Shown in pieces: positions 24,201-33,807 of a stretch of 64,000 bases of DNA (its first letter is position 1; the number at the start of each line of letters is the position of its first letter). This DNA comes from Durusdinium trenchii (taxonomy: Eukaryota; Sar; Dinophyceae; Suessiales; Symbiodiniaceae). The notes beneath the pieces were generated by a model. The model was not told the origin of the DNA and did no database searches. It worked only from the letters and a program-made list of their open reading frames with translations. The stretch spans positions 513,213 to 577,212 of the forward strand of contig CAXAMN010022840.1 of assembly GCA_963970005.1 (NCBI GenBank), in the 5' to 3' direction. The translations under genes and the position numbers were made by a program.

Positions 24201-26920
24201 TGGTGGAGCAGGCTGCGGGAAATCCAAGCTCTTGCGAATGCTCGCGGGTGACGCGGCACCGAGCGAAGGCAATTTGTTGAGCCGAGGCCGCACTGCATGT
24301 CCTTGGGTCTCCATCATGTCCTTGGGTTGGCTGGTGAGAAACGGAGGAGGTTGAGGAATGGGGTAAATCCAACACCACTAAAGGATCAAGACAAGTGCAA
24401 ATGACTTTAAGTTTGCATGTTCGTTTGTGCGTTTCATAGTGTATGCTGATATGTTTGATCAATTTTGACCAATTTGAATTAAGTATGCACTTCTTTCCAT
24501 GGATTTGTAATTTAAAACATCGTCCTCAACTAGCCAATAAATATTAAACAGGATGCCAAGATGCAAACATTAGCAACAACAATCAGTTTGAAGATGTACT
24601 ACCCAAAGGGGACGGGTGCCTGTAATAAAACACCGTAGCACCACACTGTGGTGCCAACTGTTCGACCAAAAAGAAAAAAACATCAAACACCACTGGCCGC
24701 CAGCACCCCACGCCTCGGCGCCTCGGCCTCGGTTCCCCACGCCGAGGATTCCTTCGCACTTGCGCTTTGGCTTTGTGACTCATCAGGTCTTCGTGATGGG
24801 CACCAGCCCGCTGCAGAACTTGTTCTTTGGGGATCCAGCCGCCGTGAGCAACCCCGAGGACTGCGGTAAGCCGGAAGCCGCCGGTGTGTGGCCGCTGCAA
24901 CAAGGGGAATGGCGGTAAACTCGTCCCTGAATTCAGAATTGGCCCAAGCGGAAGAAATCGATCAGCTTTGTTTACACCAGGTTGTGACACGTTGTGGCCA
25001 CGTAGATGGAGGTGCTCTCCACCAGGCGTGTTCGTTGGCGGGCCGACGTTACGGATTTTGGGTGCTGGCTTTCTCCATCTTTCTCAGGTGGGACCCCCTA
25101 CTGGATCAGACCACGGGAGATTGTTGCATCGATAAGACAGCAGAGAAGTAAGTCTCCTAAAGAGGTTTATATAATAATATATAATATTATATTGGCTGAA
25201 CTCCTGCAAGGCACTACAAACGAGAGTTTGTGCATTCAACTCGGATTTGCCTCCTTGACTACTTGGTGAGAGGAACGGCATCGAATGCTTTGGATCCTGG
25301 ACAAGCTCCAAATGACCAACACTCGACAGCTGGCCGAACGGGAAATTGCCCTCCTGCAGGAGCCAGAAGAAGAGGAGGAAGGGAGCGGCAAAGCCATCAA
25401 TCCACATGGTCAATCAAAGGATGAAAAAACAGTTATGTTATGTAACGTAGGTTGTGAAGTGGATGAGAGTAGGAGGTTAAGAGGTTAGTATGTTGCTGAA
25501 TAGCTGCGGCAAAACCAAGCTGCCTGGCTGGTATCTAGAGAGCCCTATCCAGAGTGGCGGCCAGGCGCTGAACATATTGGGATCGAGCTTCATGAACCCA
25601 TTTCCCCTGTGCCCTGTGGGCTGTGCAGCCCTCAACTCGGTTTTTAGATGTTTTTAGACTTGTATCATTTCATAAGCACCAAATCAATGGAGATGGGTAC
25701 CCTAGTGCACCACAGAGGCTATTGTGTCGCCAATCGTGTTTGCTTGAGTAGGTCCGCAAATGAGATATATACTCATTGGTTGCAATGGCCTGTGGAGATG
25801 CAAACCTGGCAGCCTTGTGCCCTTGGAAGCCCACCCTGAGAGGACATGGAGGATGGAAACTGCGGATGTTGTCATTCCCATGACGTCGAGGATGTTCCGG
25901 AGACAACGCCATCGGAGCGCTTCATGAGACCTGCAGATGGCTCGAAACAGGCCTTGCATGTCCAGAAGAAATTGGCGGGGTGGCAAGACTCCTTGTCCTT
26001 CCAGGAGAAACTCCGTCAGCAAGCTCCACAAGTATGTGTAGGCGACGTTCATCACGTCCATCACGTTCCATGTTGGGTGGAAACCACCGAGGTCGGTAGA
26101 GGAGATGTTTGTCATCCCATGTAGGCCATTTTCCACTTCCATGGTGAGTTCCACTTCCATGGTGAGTCGGGGTGTGCTCCGATCCAGTTCCTGGGCTTCC
26201 CAAGACCGAAGACTGCGGAATGCAGTCTTCGTGTTTTCCGTATGGGCCCCAAGTACTTTTGAGATGGTGCTTGCTTGGGGTGGGTTTGGAGGGTCCAAAT
26301 ACCTTTTATAGGTAGGTACTTGGAGCCCTAGGGTATTGCTGTTTTCAATTGAGTTTCCAGTGAGGAAAGCCAAGCTTCACATGGCACGGGCCTTGATCAT
26401 GAACCCAGAAGTCCTGATCCTGGAGAAGCCCATGATGAACCTGGATGAGGCACGGAACACGAGAATATTTGAGAAGAAGAGAGCTATCAGGAGCGAGTGC
26501 AAGGGAGATATGGAGTGTTTGCACTGAATTCCCTATATATAGAAGACTTTCATCAACATGTCTCTTCAACTTTGGAAGCGTAGCTAACTTGGTTTTCGTA
26601 TGTTTTCGCATCTTTGTACCTCTGGCACCAAGTACGTCCACACAGGAAACGCTCGCAAGAACGTCCACCAGCTTCTGAATGGCCTCAGGAAACGGTCGCT
26701 TCTGCCGGCATCGTTCCCTGAAGAGGCCGAATCCGAACGTGTCATGACCGTCCTGCGCGAGTACGTCACGAACCGCGGCGTGGCCCTGCCGGCGCAGAGC
26801 TCATCCTTGCGACGGCCCCGGAGCTGCTTCTTCAGCGCGGAGCGGAATACGGACACCTCGGTGGATGCCGTGTGGCATTTTGAGGATGGCCAATGCGTCG
26901 AAATGGAAGCTTGGAGTTGA
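15234..26920 (+). CDS. Gene A: acylated Calx-beta/ABC half-transporter-like protein
   Basis: Coding exons: 15234-15278, 16917-17010, 17407-17497, 17750-18228, 18476-18583, 19850-19992, 20244-20298, 20527-20657, 20828-20936, 21667-21802, 22021-22100, 22433-22550, 23050-23124, 23851-23895, 24182-24275, 24747-24858, 25273-25359, 25852-26004, about 26354-26446 and about 26660-26920. They give roughly 836 codons. Reading phase is preserved at every listed junction except exon 1 to 2, where a small exon is probably missing. Domain order is MGLC acylation motif, Calx-beta, membrane segments, ABC NBD. This predicts a membrane protein with one exporter half and a Ca2+-binding-type module; no substrate can be inferred. 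Most donors are GC or GA, as in dinoflagellates. Gene B downstream is its paralogue. The stop TGA at 26918 follows the usual NBD end, so a half-transporter is likely. Confidence 0.8.
16917..17010 (+). CDS. Gene A exon 2: linker with DIVQFASAIFVA
   Basis: Starts after GCGAG|GCC and ends at GCG|GTGGCC. It encodes RPLNDESFS, a proline run, and DIVQFASAIFVA just before the Calx-beta part. Gene B encodes RPLNDGSFS and DIVQFASAIFVA, but with a large intron between them. The exon needs two bases from a preceding exon that I could not find, because exon 1 ends in phase 0. Function unknown. Confidence 0.6.
17407..18228 (+). CDS. Gene A exons 3-4: Calx-beta domain and first membrane segment
   Basis: Exons 17407-17497 and 17750-18228 join across a GC-AG intron (GGGTCAG|GCACCT). 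The domain opens with EAFSVSVMRLGKLEGEV and RTEEGS, continues with YEHVEGVLVFPSG and closes with FKVVLESPMG and VKVIDQDSFP. This matches the Calx-beta pattern, including the closing V-x-I-x-D-x-D-x-P acidic motif. In Na/Ca exchangers and integrin beta-4 this fold is known, and in exchangers it binds Ca2+. The rest of exon 4 is amphipathic and then hydrophobic (YVWFTLKASVYMVNVVF), likely the first membrane helix. The antisense frame at 17740-18279 is a shadow. Confidence 0.8.
18476..20298 (+). CDS. Gene A exons 5-7: exporter transmembrane region, first half
   Basis: Exons 18476-18583, 19850-19992 and 20244-20298. Exon 5 holds a helix, VIGLLYVLFPLLLHIWKVV, then DLNGRSKVYLQTS. Exon 6 reads VMRKYMNFSD, TQPEVV and LAGGVSEVSALLETLGK, resembling the cytoplasmic helix region of type IV ABC exporters. 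Exon 7 reads LVMLNYFAVCSNPDMTWA. The frame upstream of exon 6 stays open and encodes FADDLAEKGIRPAE, so exon 6 could start earlier; gene B does not show that extension. Introns start GC at 18229, 18584, 19993 and 20299. Confidence 0.75.
20527..22100 (+). CDS. Gene A exons 8-11: exporter transmembrane region, second half
   Basis: Exons 20527-20657, 20828-20936, 21667-21802 and 22021-22100. They encode VVTMPVVMIVWSLIRDSEL, then IIAHYFQRPQMNEKFAHR, then a two-helix stretch containing WLAPLFVGLYIAFYSPLVL and ELPLGTFLATIS, and VFKEVSSNFEDGYAGLKKV. The G-T-F-L-A segment followed by a helical linker is what ABC exporters show at the end of the transmembrane domain before the NBD. The donor after exon 8 is GA (TACCC|GACACC) and that after exon 10 is GT. 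The 730-bp intron before exon 10 carries the second MITE-like element. Confidence 0.75.
21511..21625. mobile_element. MITE-like inverted-repeat element, copy 2, in a gene A intron
   Basis: AGAGTAGATCGCTTAATCC at 21543 faces GGGGATTGTGGCATCTACTC ending at 21625. The 11 bases before it match copy 1 (1337-1347). In this copy the left arm also pairs with AAGCGATCTACTCT at 21511-21524, so a second hairpin lies on the left flank. Confidence 0.6.
22433..24275 (+). CDS. Gene A exons 12-15: linker and NBD start with Walker A
   Basis: Exons 22433-22550, 23050-23124, 23851-23895 and 24182-24275. The linker reads VDLTIFLNRQTDVPALKEL. The first NBD strands are IQIRLENVGLKI and SNVVFSGIQLSVPQG. Exon 15 carries KLVAVTGGAGCGKSKLLRM, whose GGAGCGKS fits Walker A (GxxGxGKS/T), followed by AGDAAPSEGNL. 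Walker A is intact, so nucleotide binding is plausible. Donors are GC after exons 12, 13 and 14 and GT after exon 15. Confidence 0.8.
24747..26004 (+). CDS. Gene A exons 16-18: NBD Q-loop and helical subdomain
   Basis: Exons 24747-24858, 25273-25359 and 25852-26004. Exon 16 reads LRFGFVTHQVFVMG then PLQNLFFGDP, the usual Q-loop and NLFFG stretch of ABC NBDs. Exon 17 reads ERHRMLWILDKLQM and ends EIALLQ. Exon 18 has CGCCHSHD, then SERFMRPADGSK and LAGWQDSLSFQ. The last part is longer than in canonical NBDs. Donors after all three are GA (GAG|GACTGC, CAG|GAGCCA, CAG|GAGAAA). The 223-codon antisense frame at 25702-26373 is a shadow. Confidence 0.7.
26354..26920 (+). CDS. Gene A exons 19-20: degenerate signature, Walker B and H-loop, stop
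   Basis: Exon 19 encodes RKAKLHMARALIMNPE, then VLILEKPMMNLDE. Aligned to ABC NBDs this is the signature/Walker B/D-loop stretch, but LSGGQ is absent and the Walker B acidic pair reads Glu-Lys. Exon 20, about 26660-26920, encodes NVHQLLNGLRKRS, REYVTNRGVALP, CFFSAERNTD and VDAVWHFEDGQCVEM, ending TGA. The position of the H-loop histidine holds Glu (AER instead of AHR). The start of exon 20 is chosen for phase (GCAAG|AAC); a start at 26646 is possible. Confidence 0.7.
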
Positions 26921-29406
26921 ATGCAGTAAGAGGATGGCAAATGGATTCCAAGGTGAACGGTGGAGTGATGCTCATGCATCTTAATGGATCTTAATGGATG
27001 TTTACAACACTTGATTACGTATGATTAAGTACTTGATTAATCTTGCTTGTTGGCCACGCTCGAACTTAGATGTGTCTAATTGTATCTATATTGTGTTCTT
27101 GTATGTATAAATTACCCTCGTGCCCAACTCCGGGGTGGTCGCCAACCAAATTGACGACTGGGATGGGTGTTTCATTCTTTCACATCACGGCTTAGTGACT
27201 GGTGGCTTGCAGATGTTGCAATGTTGCTCCTGTGAAGTCGTCTCTGTGCGATCAAGCCTGTGCGACCCCACACACCCCGGTTTCTCGCGCGTCCAATCAA
27301 GCAGTTTTAGAAGGGATTGAATTCCCAAGCTGCACTTGTGGTGCACAAGCAGCCAATCCCAACCTCCGAAGCAGCCAGTACTGGTAGGTCTCAAGAAGCT
27401 GGACATTGGAGCCAAGTTGGAGGTCTCAATCATGCAACTGTTGCAGGGTGTTTTGGGAGGGTTTGTTCCTCGGACTTAGCTAAGTCCTAGCGACTTACTT
27501 ACCCTTATAAGTCAAAGCTAGGCTTAGCCAAGCTTCGCTAACCAGGGTCCGCGCAAGTATAAGTGATCCCCATGAACCCAATTAGTCGAAGGTGTGAAGA
27601 CCTGAGGGTTTCCTGCACGAGCCTCGTGCCCATGTCCGAGGCTCAGGACTCCAGACCCAAAGCCAAAGCTAGGGTTGGCCCGAACGGCCGACGCACGGTG
27701 GCCTTGAATTTGGCCAAGTGACGAGCTAGTTTGAACTAGTGAAGGATTTGAGAGATAGCTGAGTGGGTGCGGAACTGGAGTACTCTTTTGGTGCCGTTTA
27801 GCTTGCAACAGATTTTTGTTTAAGACATGTGTAGTTTTGTTTATTTTGACCGCGGACACCCTTGAAAACGAAGCATGTGATCCATAGCTCAGACACTTGG
27901 GCCAGACCTAACAATAGAGAGTCCTCACACGCAAGATCGGAAAGAGATGTCCGTAGCACCACAAAGCGTTCCACACCGAACACCGTGGCGAGCTGAGTTG
28001 ACCGGAATGTCTTCGTCTCACCCTCTACGGGCTCCGTCCGTGGTGAGGATGTCCAGACGCAGAGACGAAGGCCGAAGCATGGACGAATCCAATCGAATCG
28101 ACTCAATCCAAACGACATCAATATATCAGAACCACGACATGGACTCCAGAACTACCATGTCCTTCAGGTTCTAGATCAATCATCATCAATGTAGGTCAAG
28201 TTGTGGTGTAGCCAGATGGAACCTTATGGAACTATGAAATTAGGTAGGGCATGGTGAAACAATGGATGTGGGATGATGTGGGGGTGGTTTGTAGCTGCGC
28301 AGCGTTGGAGAATGGGGTTTTGCTGGCTTCATGGCAAGCGTTTCGAAATGGTTCTTGTTTGAAGCCGAGTTGTATTGCATCATCTCATCTCACATCTACC
28401 CGCGAGTTGAAGAGAGCAAATCAAAATAACCTGAGCGTTTGGTTCAGCCCCTGGTTCCTGAGAAATGACTTGTGTTGGCAGGCTGAAGTTGAGACGGAGC
28501 AAACGAGCCGGCACTTGTTGCTTTGCCCTTTTGTTGATGATGTTTGGTGATTTGTTGAGGACATGGCACTTTTCAACCCACCTGATTTGTAGGTACATAC
28601 TGGCAGCTCCAAGCATGATGAACAAAAGAGCTTTTCTGTATTCAGTGTGACAATCTGGGACTCCCTGCGTCTAGTCTAGTCGTGTCCTCGGCGCTGTCGT
28701 GAATGTCCTGCGCGACAGCCCCTTGAGGACGCCGCCGGTCAATCGCAGTGAAACGTGCCGCAGAAAACAACTGGATACATCAGATTCCCTCACTGGAAAA
28801 CCAATATTAATGTAGCTGAAGTAGCCTAAGAGCCTGAGAGTGATTTCCAGGGCATTGGGAGGGTCATGTTTCGTAAACTTTGATTACTGGCTACCAGATA
28901 TTGATCCATAGGTTCAGTCATTCTGGTTCAAATCTTACTGTAAATCTCCAGTGATCTCCAGTGCCATTTGCACGAGATGTTGCACGTGTGAAGGTGTTTG
29001 CTTCTTTATGTGATTCTTCCATGTTCTTCCCATATTACGGAATGTTTTATCTTGGTGGTAAGCCTTTTGCAGCTCTAGCTTTAATTCCTTTATCAACCTT
29101 AGGATTTACAGGGCCCTGTTTTTACAACCATCACGTTCGGATTGAAGGAGATCGTACCAACCATCATGGCCATTTTGCCATCATTTGCCCATGCCTTGGG
29201 TACCTCAGCAGCTTTTCCCGGAAGTCCCGGGGTCACACAGGTCGCATAAGCGTCCAGGTCAGGTCGCTTCGTTTTCGTTTGGATGTTCTGTCCATGGTTC
29301 CGATGGTCAAACTGCAGAATGGCAGAATCAACTCCTTTCGGTGTCCTGCATGGTGACCTATCTACATCTGATAGTGATCGAGTATACAAGTTTGGTGTGT
29401 CCTATT

Positions 29407-29468
29407 ATTACCTGTAGCAACTATCACTATTTTAGAGAAAGGCCTTTACTAACCATCATCATCCACAG
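29407..29468. repeat. Dispersed repeat, copy 1
   Basis: Begins ATTACCTGTA and contains AGAGAAAGGCCTTTA followed by AACCATCATCA. The same words in the same order and similar spacing occur at 57607-57674. Confidence 0.55.
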
Positions 29469-30123
29469 TGTAGTCTACTGGCAATAGGATAGACAAACAG
29501 ACCCAATGTATAACCATGATTAATTATGCATATGAGTTTTACATACTGTATAAGTATAGTATTGGTTTAAGAACCATGTCCGCCAAAGGAAGCCTTTCCT
29601 TTTCCCGAGACCAGCGCGTTCGCTAGGCCGTTCTGCCACAGCAGCCACGGCAGCGGCCATGAGCCGAGTCCGGCCGCTGCGGCCAGCATCTGCAGGGAGT
29701 GCAGCCTGACAAAGACAGCTGATAGGTTTTGAGAAAAACCAGCCAAGGAATTTGGAGCATGAGACCTGAGATCATTTGGACCACTTGATGCGGAAGATCA
29801 TGAACGGGATAAATCAAGGGTGATGTGTTCCAATGTCATGGTGGTCCAGCTCATTGGCAAGCAGCTCCACCGACCGCGAGCATCGGCATGATGTTTGGAT
29901 GTGTCTTTTTCAGGATGCCATAACCATCCACAACCAGAGCCTTCAAGTGATTTGGCCACTGCGTTTGGACACCACCGAAAACGGCCGTTTGTGACCCTCC
30001 CCAGCATCGATTCACGCACCGAAACGCACCGCGGCCGAGCGGAACGGCCACGGACCGAGCTGAGCAAGTCCGAACCAAGTCCAGCAGGTTTGGAGATCAC
30101 TGCCCCAGAACGATTTTAATGTT

Positions 30124-30200
30124 GGTCATATGATACATATGGTATCATATGGTATCATATGGTCATATGGTATATGGTCATAGTCAACATCATATGGTCA
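30124..30200. repeat. CATATGGTAT-type simple repeat
   Basis: The self-complementary core CATATG occurs at least six times within about 75 bp, interspersed with GTAT and GTCA. Replication slippage is a sufficient explanation. Confidence 0.7.
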
Positions 30201-30587
30201 TTTTTTGATACTGCTATGTTGGTTTGAGGGCCATGTGGTCTTCTATGATTCTTCAATGATACTGCCTAGGCGGCCTCCGAGCCGCAGCAAGGGCACCACA
30301 CGGTGGTCGAAGTGGGGGGCCTCGGAGTGACTAGTCTTCGAATTTGGAGTATATGTATATAAGTGGCTTGAGTTTCCGCATGGCTCAGGGATGGTGTGTT
30401 ATAAGATGGTTACTTGTGCTCTCTTTGTACATTGTAGGTCCCAGCACGAAAAAGTACAAGTGTCCAAACAGTTGACGATTGGGATTCCATCAATCAAGTG
30501 GCATGGACACTGAGAACGACAAGTTTGGTTTGGGAGGGAAGATCGAAATGGTGTTTGGAGTGGATGCGTGGATTGTGGCTCTCGCTC

Positions 30588-30708
30588 ACCCTCTCTCTCT
30601 CTCACACTCTCACTCACTCACTCTCTCTCTTTTTCTTTCTTTCTCTCTCGCTCTCTCTCTCTCTCTCTCGCTCTCTCTCCCGCTCTCTCTCTCTCTCTCT
30701 CTCTTTGT
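30588..30708. repeat. CT-rich microsatellite, ~120 bp
   Basis: Long runs of CT interrupted by A, TTTTT and CG. The plus-strand Ser/Leu-rich frames across it are products of the repeat, not genes. Confidence 0.9.
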
Positions 30709-31333
30709 CTACATTTGCAGGCACATGTGTATACATGTATAATATAGTTATAAATGCATACCTGCATACAACAAGACATAATTGCATCAGCCGTAAGAGT
30801 CAGAGTTTTTCAGGAAGAGTGGGTCGTTTAGACCTGATGGCGGTGAAACAGATTGACCAGACATTCACTTAAAGAACTCCACCTTCATTCTTCGAATCAT
30901 GTCGAGTCTCGGATTCATGAGCTGAGCTGCATCAGGTATTTTCAGGCCTCAGGCTTCAGTCTGAAAAATCATAAAGTTCATCAAGTGCAGCTGAGCAAGA
31001 GGACAAGTGAGTCCAGTTTGCAGGATAGTAGTGAACTAAGGGTTCCAAAGACGAACAAGTCATGGAACTCCACGTTTCGATGCTTAATGGCTCTTTCAAC
31101 TTGAGGAGGTTTTGCATGACATGTCTTTTGGCAACTCGCCTAGAGGAAGCCACTTCTGAGCTTTTTGCCCAACAAGAAGACATCCGGAGGAGCAGGAACC
31201 TGCTTTTTCACCACATGAGGACAGGATCCTCGCCCAAGCTTCACCAGACCAAAGCATTTGGCAGATTGACTGTCCATCCGCAGTGTTTGGGCTCCGAACG
31301 GAGCGCGGAGCCGTTTTCCCCCCCGCGGACGGC

Positions 31334-31378
31334 ATGGGGCTTTGCAAAAGCAAGGTACCGCGTGTCCAGAGTCGCGAG
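31334..31378 (+). CDS. Gene B exon 1: start with MGLC motif
   Basis: ATG in GGCATGG; first residues MGLCKSKVPRVQSRE, matching gene A exon 1 in length, phase and the final S-R-E. Gly2, Cys4, Ser6 and Lys7 fit the N-myristoylation/palmitoylation consensus. The frame continues open past the GTGGAT donor, so read-through coding cannot be excluded, but gene A stops homology at this point. Confidence 0.65.
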
Positions 31379-33773
31379 GTGGATTTCAAGGGAAAGCTCT
31401 ATGCGTTTCTCGTCACATTAGACGACTGGAAAGCGTTGCTCTCTCGTTGCATGAAGGGTGTCGGTGAATTTGGAGCAATCCAAGACGCGTTTTCAGGTTT
31501 GACGCTTAACTGCATTGTTTTGCATCACAGGTTCTTCACGATATGGCGAGCAAGGCCAGGAGCCCCTGGTACTAGTAGCTTCTAGTAGCGTCCTTGTTCC
31601 TAGTAGTAAGGCATGTTGAAAGATGAAAGTCACTTTGTTCAGCTTTGCAACCAGTCTGGAGTCTTATTGGCATTTGTGTGTGTGTGCGACAGTAAGGTGT
31701 AGTCAATGCAGATCAATCAGTTGATGTTTGGGGTCATTGGCTGCGATCTCAAAACGTCTCAAAACTTTTGGGGGAGCTTCCGTTGCTTCATTCTTCGGAG
31801 TTCCTCCAATCAGAGCGCCCGTGTTTGGCATGACGGATGTCTCATTCTTTTGGCTTAAGATCTCGTGGGACCCAACGTAGAGGGACAGGCTACCTGGGAT
31901 AGGCTGCCCTTTGGCCATAGGAGTGTTCAACCTTTAGCTTGGGGTACGTTTCGGGGTGGAGGTTGAGGGGACTGTTCGACCTCCAACCTTTGGTAAGTCA
32001 TTATTCACTGGGCTTGAAGACTTACGACATCTATGGCGTCAGCGATCCCCCTCCGAGGCCACTGAACGATGGGAGCTTTTCCCCTCTGCCGGACGAGTTG
32101 GCAGATCAGCTGCTTGGGTTGATTGAATGAGGCTTGAAGGCTTACATGGGAGCCCTGATTCACCACTCATTTGTAGAAGATTTTTGGTCTAATTGGTCTA
32201 ATTACTGAAGGTCTGCCTTGATTCTATGTTGGTGGGGTGCTTGTTTCTGGGCCGCTCGTAGGGGTCTCGTAAGAATTGTTATAAAGATATATCACGAAAG
32301 CTAGCTGTAGCTAGCTGGAGTCTGTCTTGCTTTAGCAAGGAGGGTGGGAGCCCAGGACCTGAGTGCTAACACCTGATATATCAGGACCTCCACCCCCCCT
32401 CCTCGCGGGGTTCAACTCCACCCTTCTCCTCCTCGGTACCTGCTGCTGCTGTTTGGTCGCTGCTGGTGCTGCTGGCATCTCATCTGCGCCTGGCTCTTGG
32501 CTGCTTGCTGGTTGCTGCTGCTTGCTGCTTGCATGCTTGGTGCTGCTGGATGCTCTTGGCTGCTTGCTGGTTGCTGCTGCTTGCTGCTTGCATGCTTGCT
32601 GCTGCTCATGCTTGCTGCTGCTCATGCTTGCTGCTGCTGGATGCTCGCTGCCTGCTGCTTTTTGTCTGCTCCGTTTTGCTGCTGTTGCTGGTTGGCTGCT
32701 GTTGGTGCTGAAGAAAGCCTATTAGCTGCATTCCCTCTGAGTCGTGAAACGATGCTAATTTCATTATATCCTTAAGAATCGAAGCTTGTACAGGCATGTA
32801 CCCACCCCACAACCCCCAAGAGTACAAATCAGAATGCACTATCCGCTATCCATGCAGATCAAAAGATGATACTTACTGCACACATGAATGACAGAACCCA
32901 GTAAGATGTTTGAACGGGCTGTTTGCTTCACTCATAGTAGTCCGCGTTCCATGTTCGAGCGACAGGGAGCATGCACAAGCGTTGTGACGGAGTCTTCGGT
33001 CGCTGACACATGTTCGCATGCAACCNNNNNNNNNNGACGGAGTCTTCGGTCGCTGACACATGTTCGCATGCAACCACTAGATGTCAATCATGCACACCGC
33101 TGCTGGCTGCATCGTCAGCATCTATTTGTGGAAAAAACATATATATCAGATATATCTGTCTTTCCACGTCGCCCTTCTACAATTGCTCAGGCAGCACCTA
33201 TATGTGCTATTGTTCGAGACCAAATGTTGGGGCACGAAAGACTCTAAGGAAAGCTCATTCTTTCCCTGCTGCTGCTCCTGCTGCTTGGTAGCTGGTGGTG
33301 CTGCTGATGCTGCTGCTTGGTAGCTGCTACTGCTTGGTAGCTGCTGCTGCTTGGTAGCTGCTGCTGCTTGGTAGCTGCTGCTGCTTGGTAGCTGCTGCTG
33401 CTTGGTAGCTGCTGCTTTGTAACTGCTGCTGCTTGGTAGCTGCTGCTGCTGGGTAGCTGCTGCTGCTGGGTAGCTGCTGCTGCTTGGTAGCTGCTGCTGC
33501 TGCTGCTGCCGCTGCTGCTGGGTAGCTGCTGCTGCCGCTGCTGCTGGGTAGCTGCTGCTGCTGCTGCTGCTGGGTAGCTGCTGCTGCTGCTGGGTTGCTG
33601 CTGCTGCTGGGTAGCTGCTGCTGCTGCTGGGTAGCTGCTGCTGCTGCTTGCATGCTTGGTGCTGCTGGATGCTCTTGGCTGCTTGCTGGTTGCTGCTGCT
33701 GCTGGGTAGCTGCTGAGCTGCTGCTGCTGCTGGGTAGCTGCTGTTGCTGCTGCTGGGTAGCTGCTGCTGGGTA

Positions 33774-33807
<34 letters not shown>

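Larger units (their letters stand above)
26921..31333. other. Spacer between genes A and B
   Basis: No gene can be assigned with confidence. Weak exon candidates are 29630-29700 and 29960-30090 (GC-rich, open in more than one frame) and 31120-31210, which reads a helical segment (ATRLEEATSELFAQQEDIRR) comparable in style to genes U and C. Also present: a hairpin at 28684-28730, a dispersed repeat at 29407-29468, a CATATGGTAT-type repeat at 30124-30200 and a CT microsatellite at 30588-30708. The promoter of gene B should lie near 31.2 kb, but no motif was recognised. Confidence 0.5.

Noticed and set aside
25702..26373. 223-codon minus-strand frame, longest in the window
   Set aside because: It lies opposite gene A exons 18 and 19, and the plus-strand product matches gene B, so this is a shadow.
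32363..32725. Leu/Cys-rich 120-codon frame resembling a membrane protein
   Set aside because: Entirely a translation of the GCT/TGC triplet array.
33327..33653. Gln/Ala/Ser-rich minus-strand frame
   Set aside because: Low-complexity reading of the triplet array within a gene B intron; no splice context.
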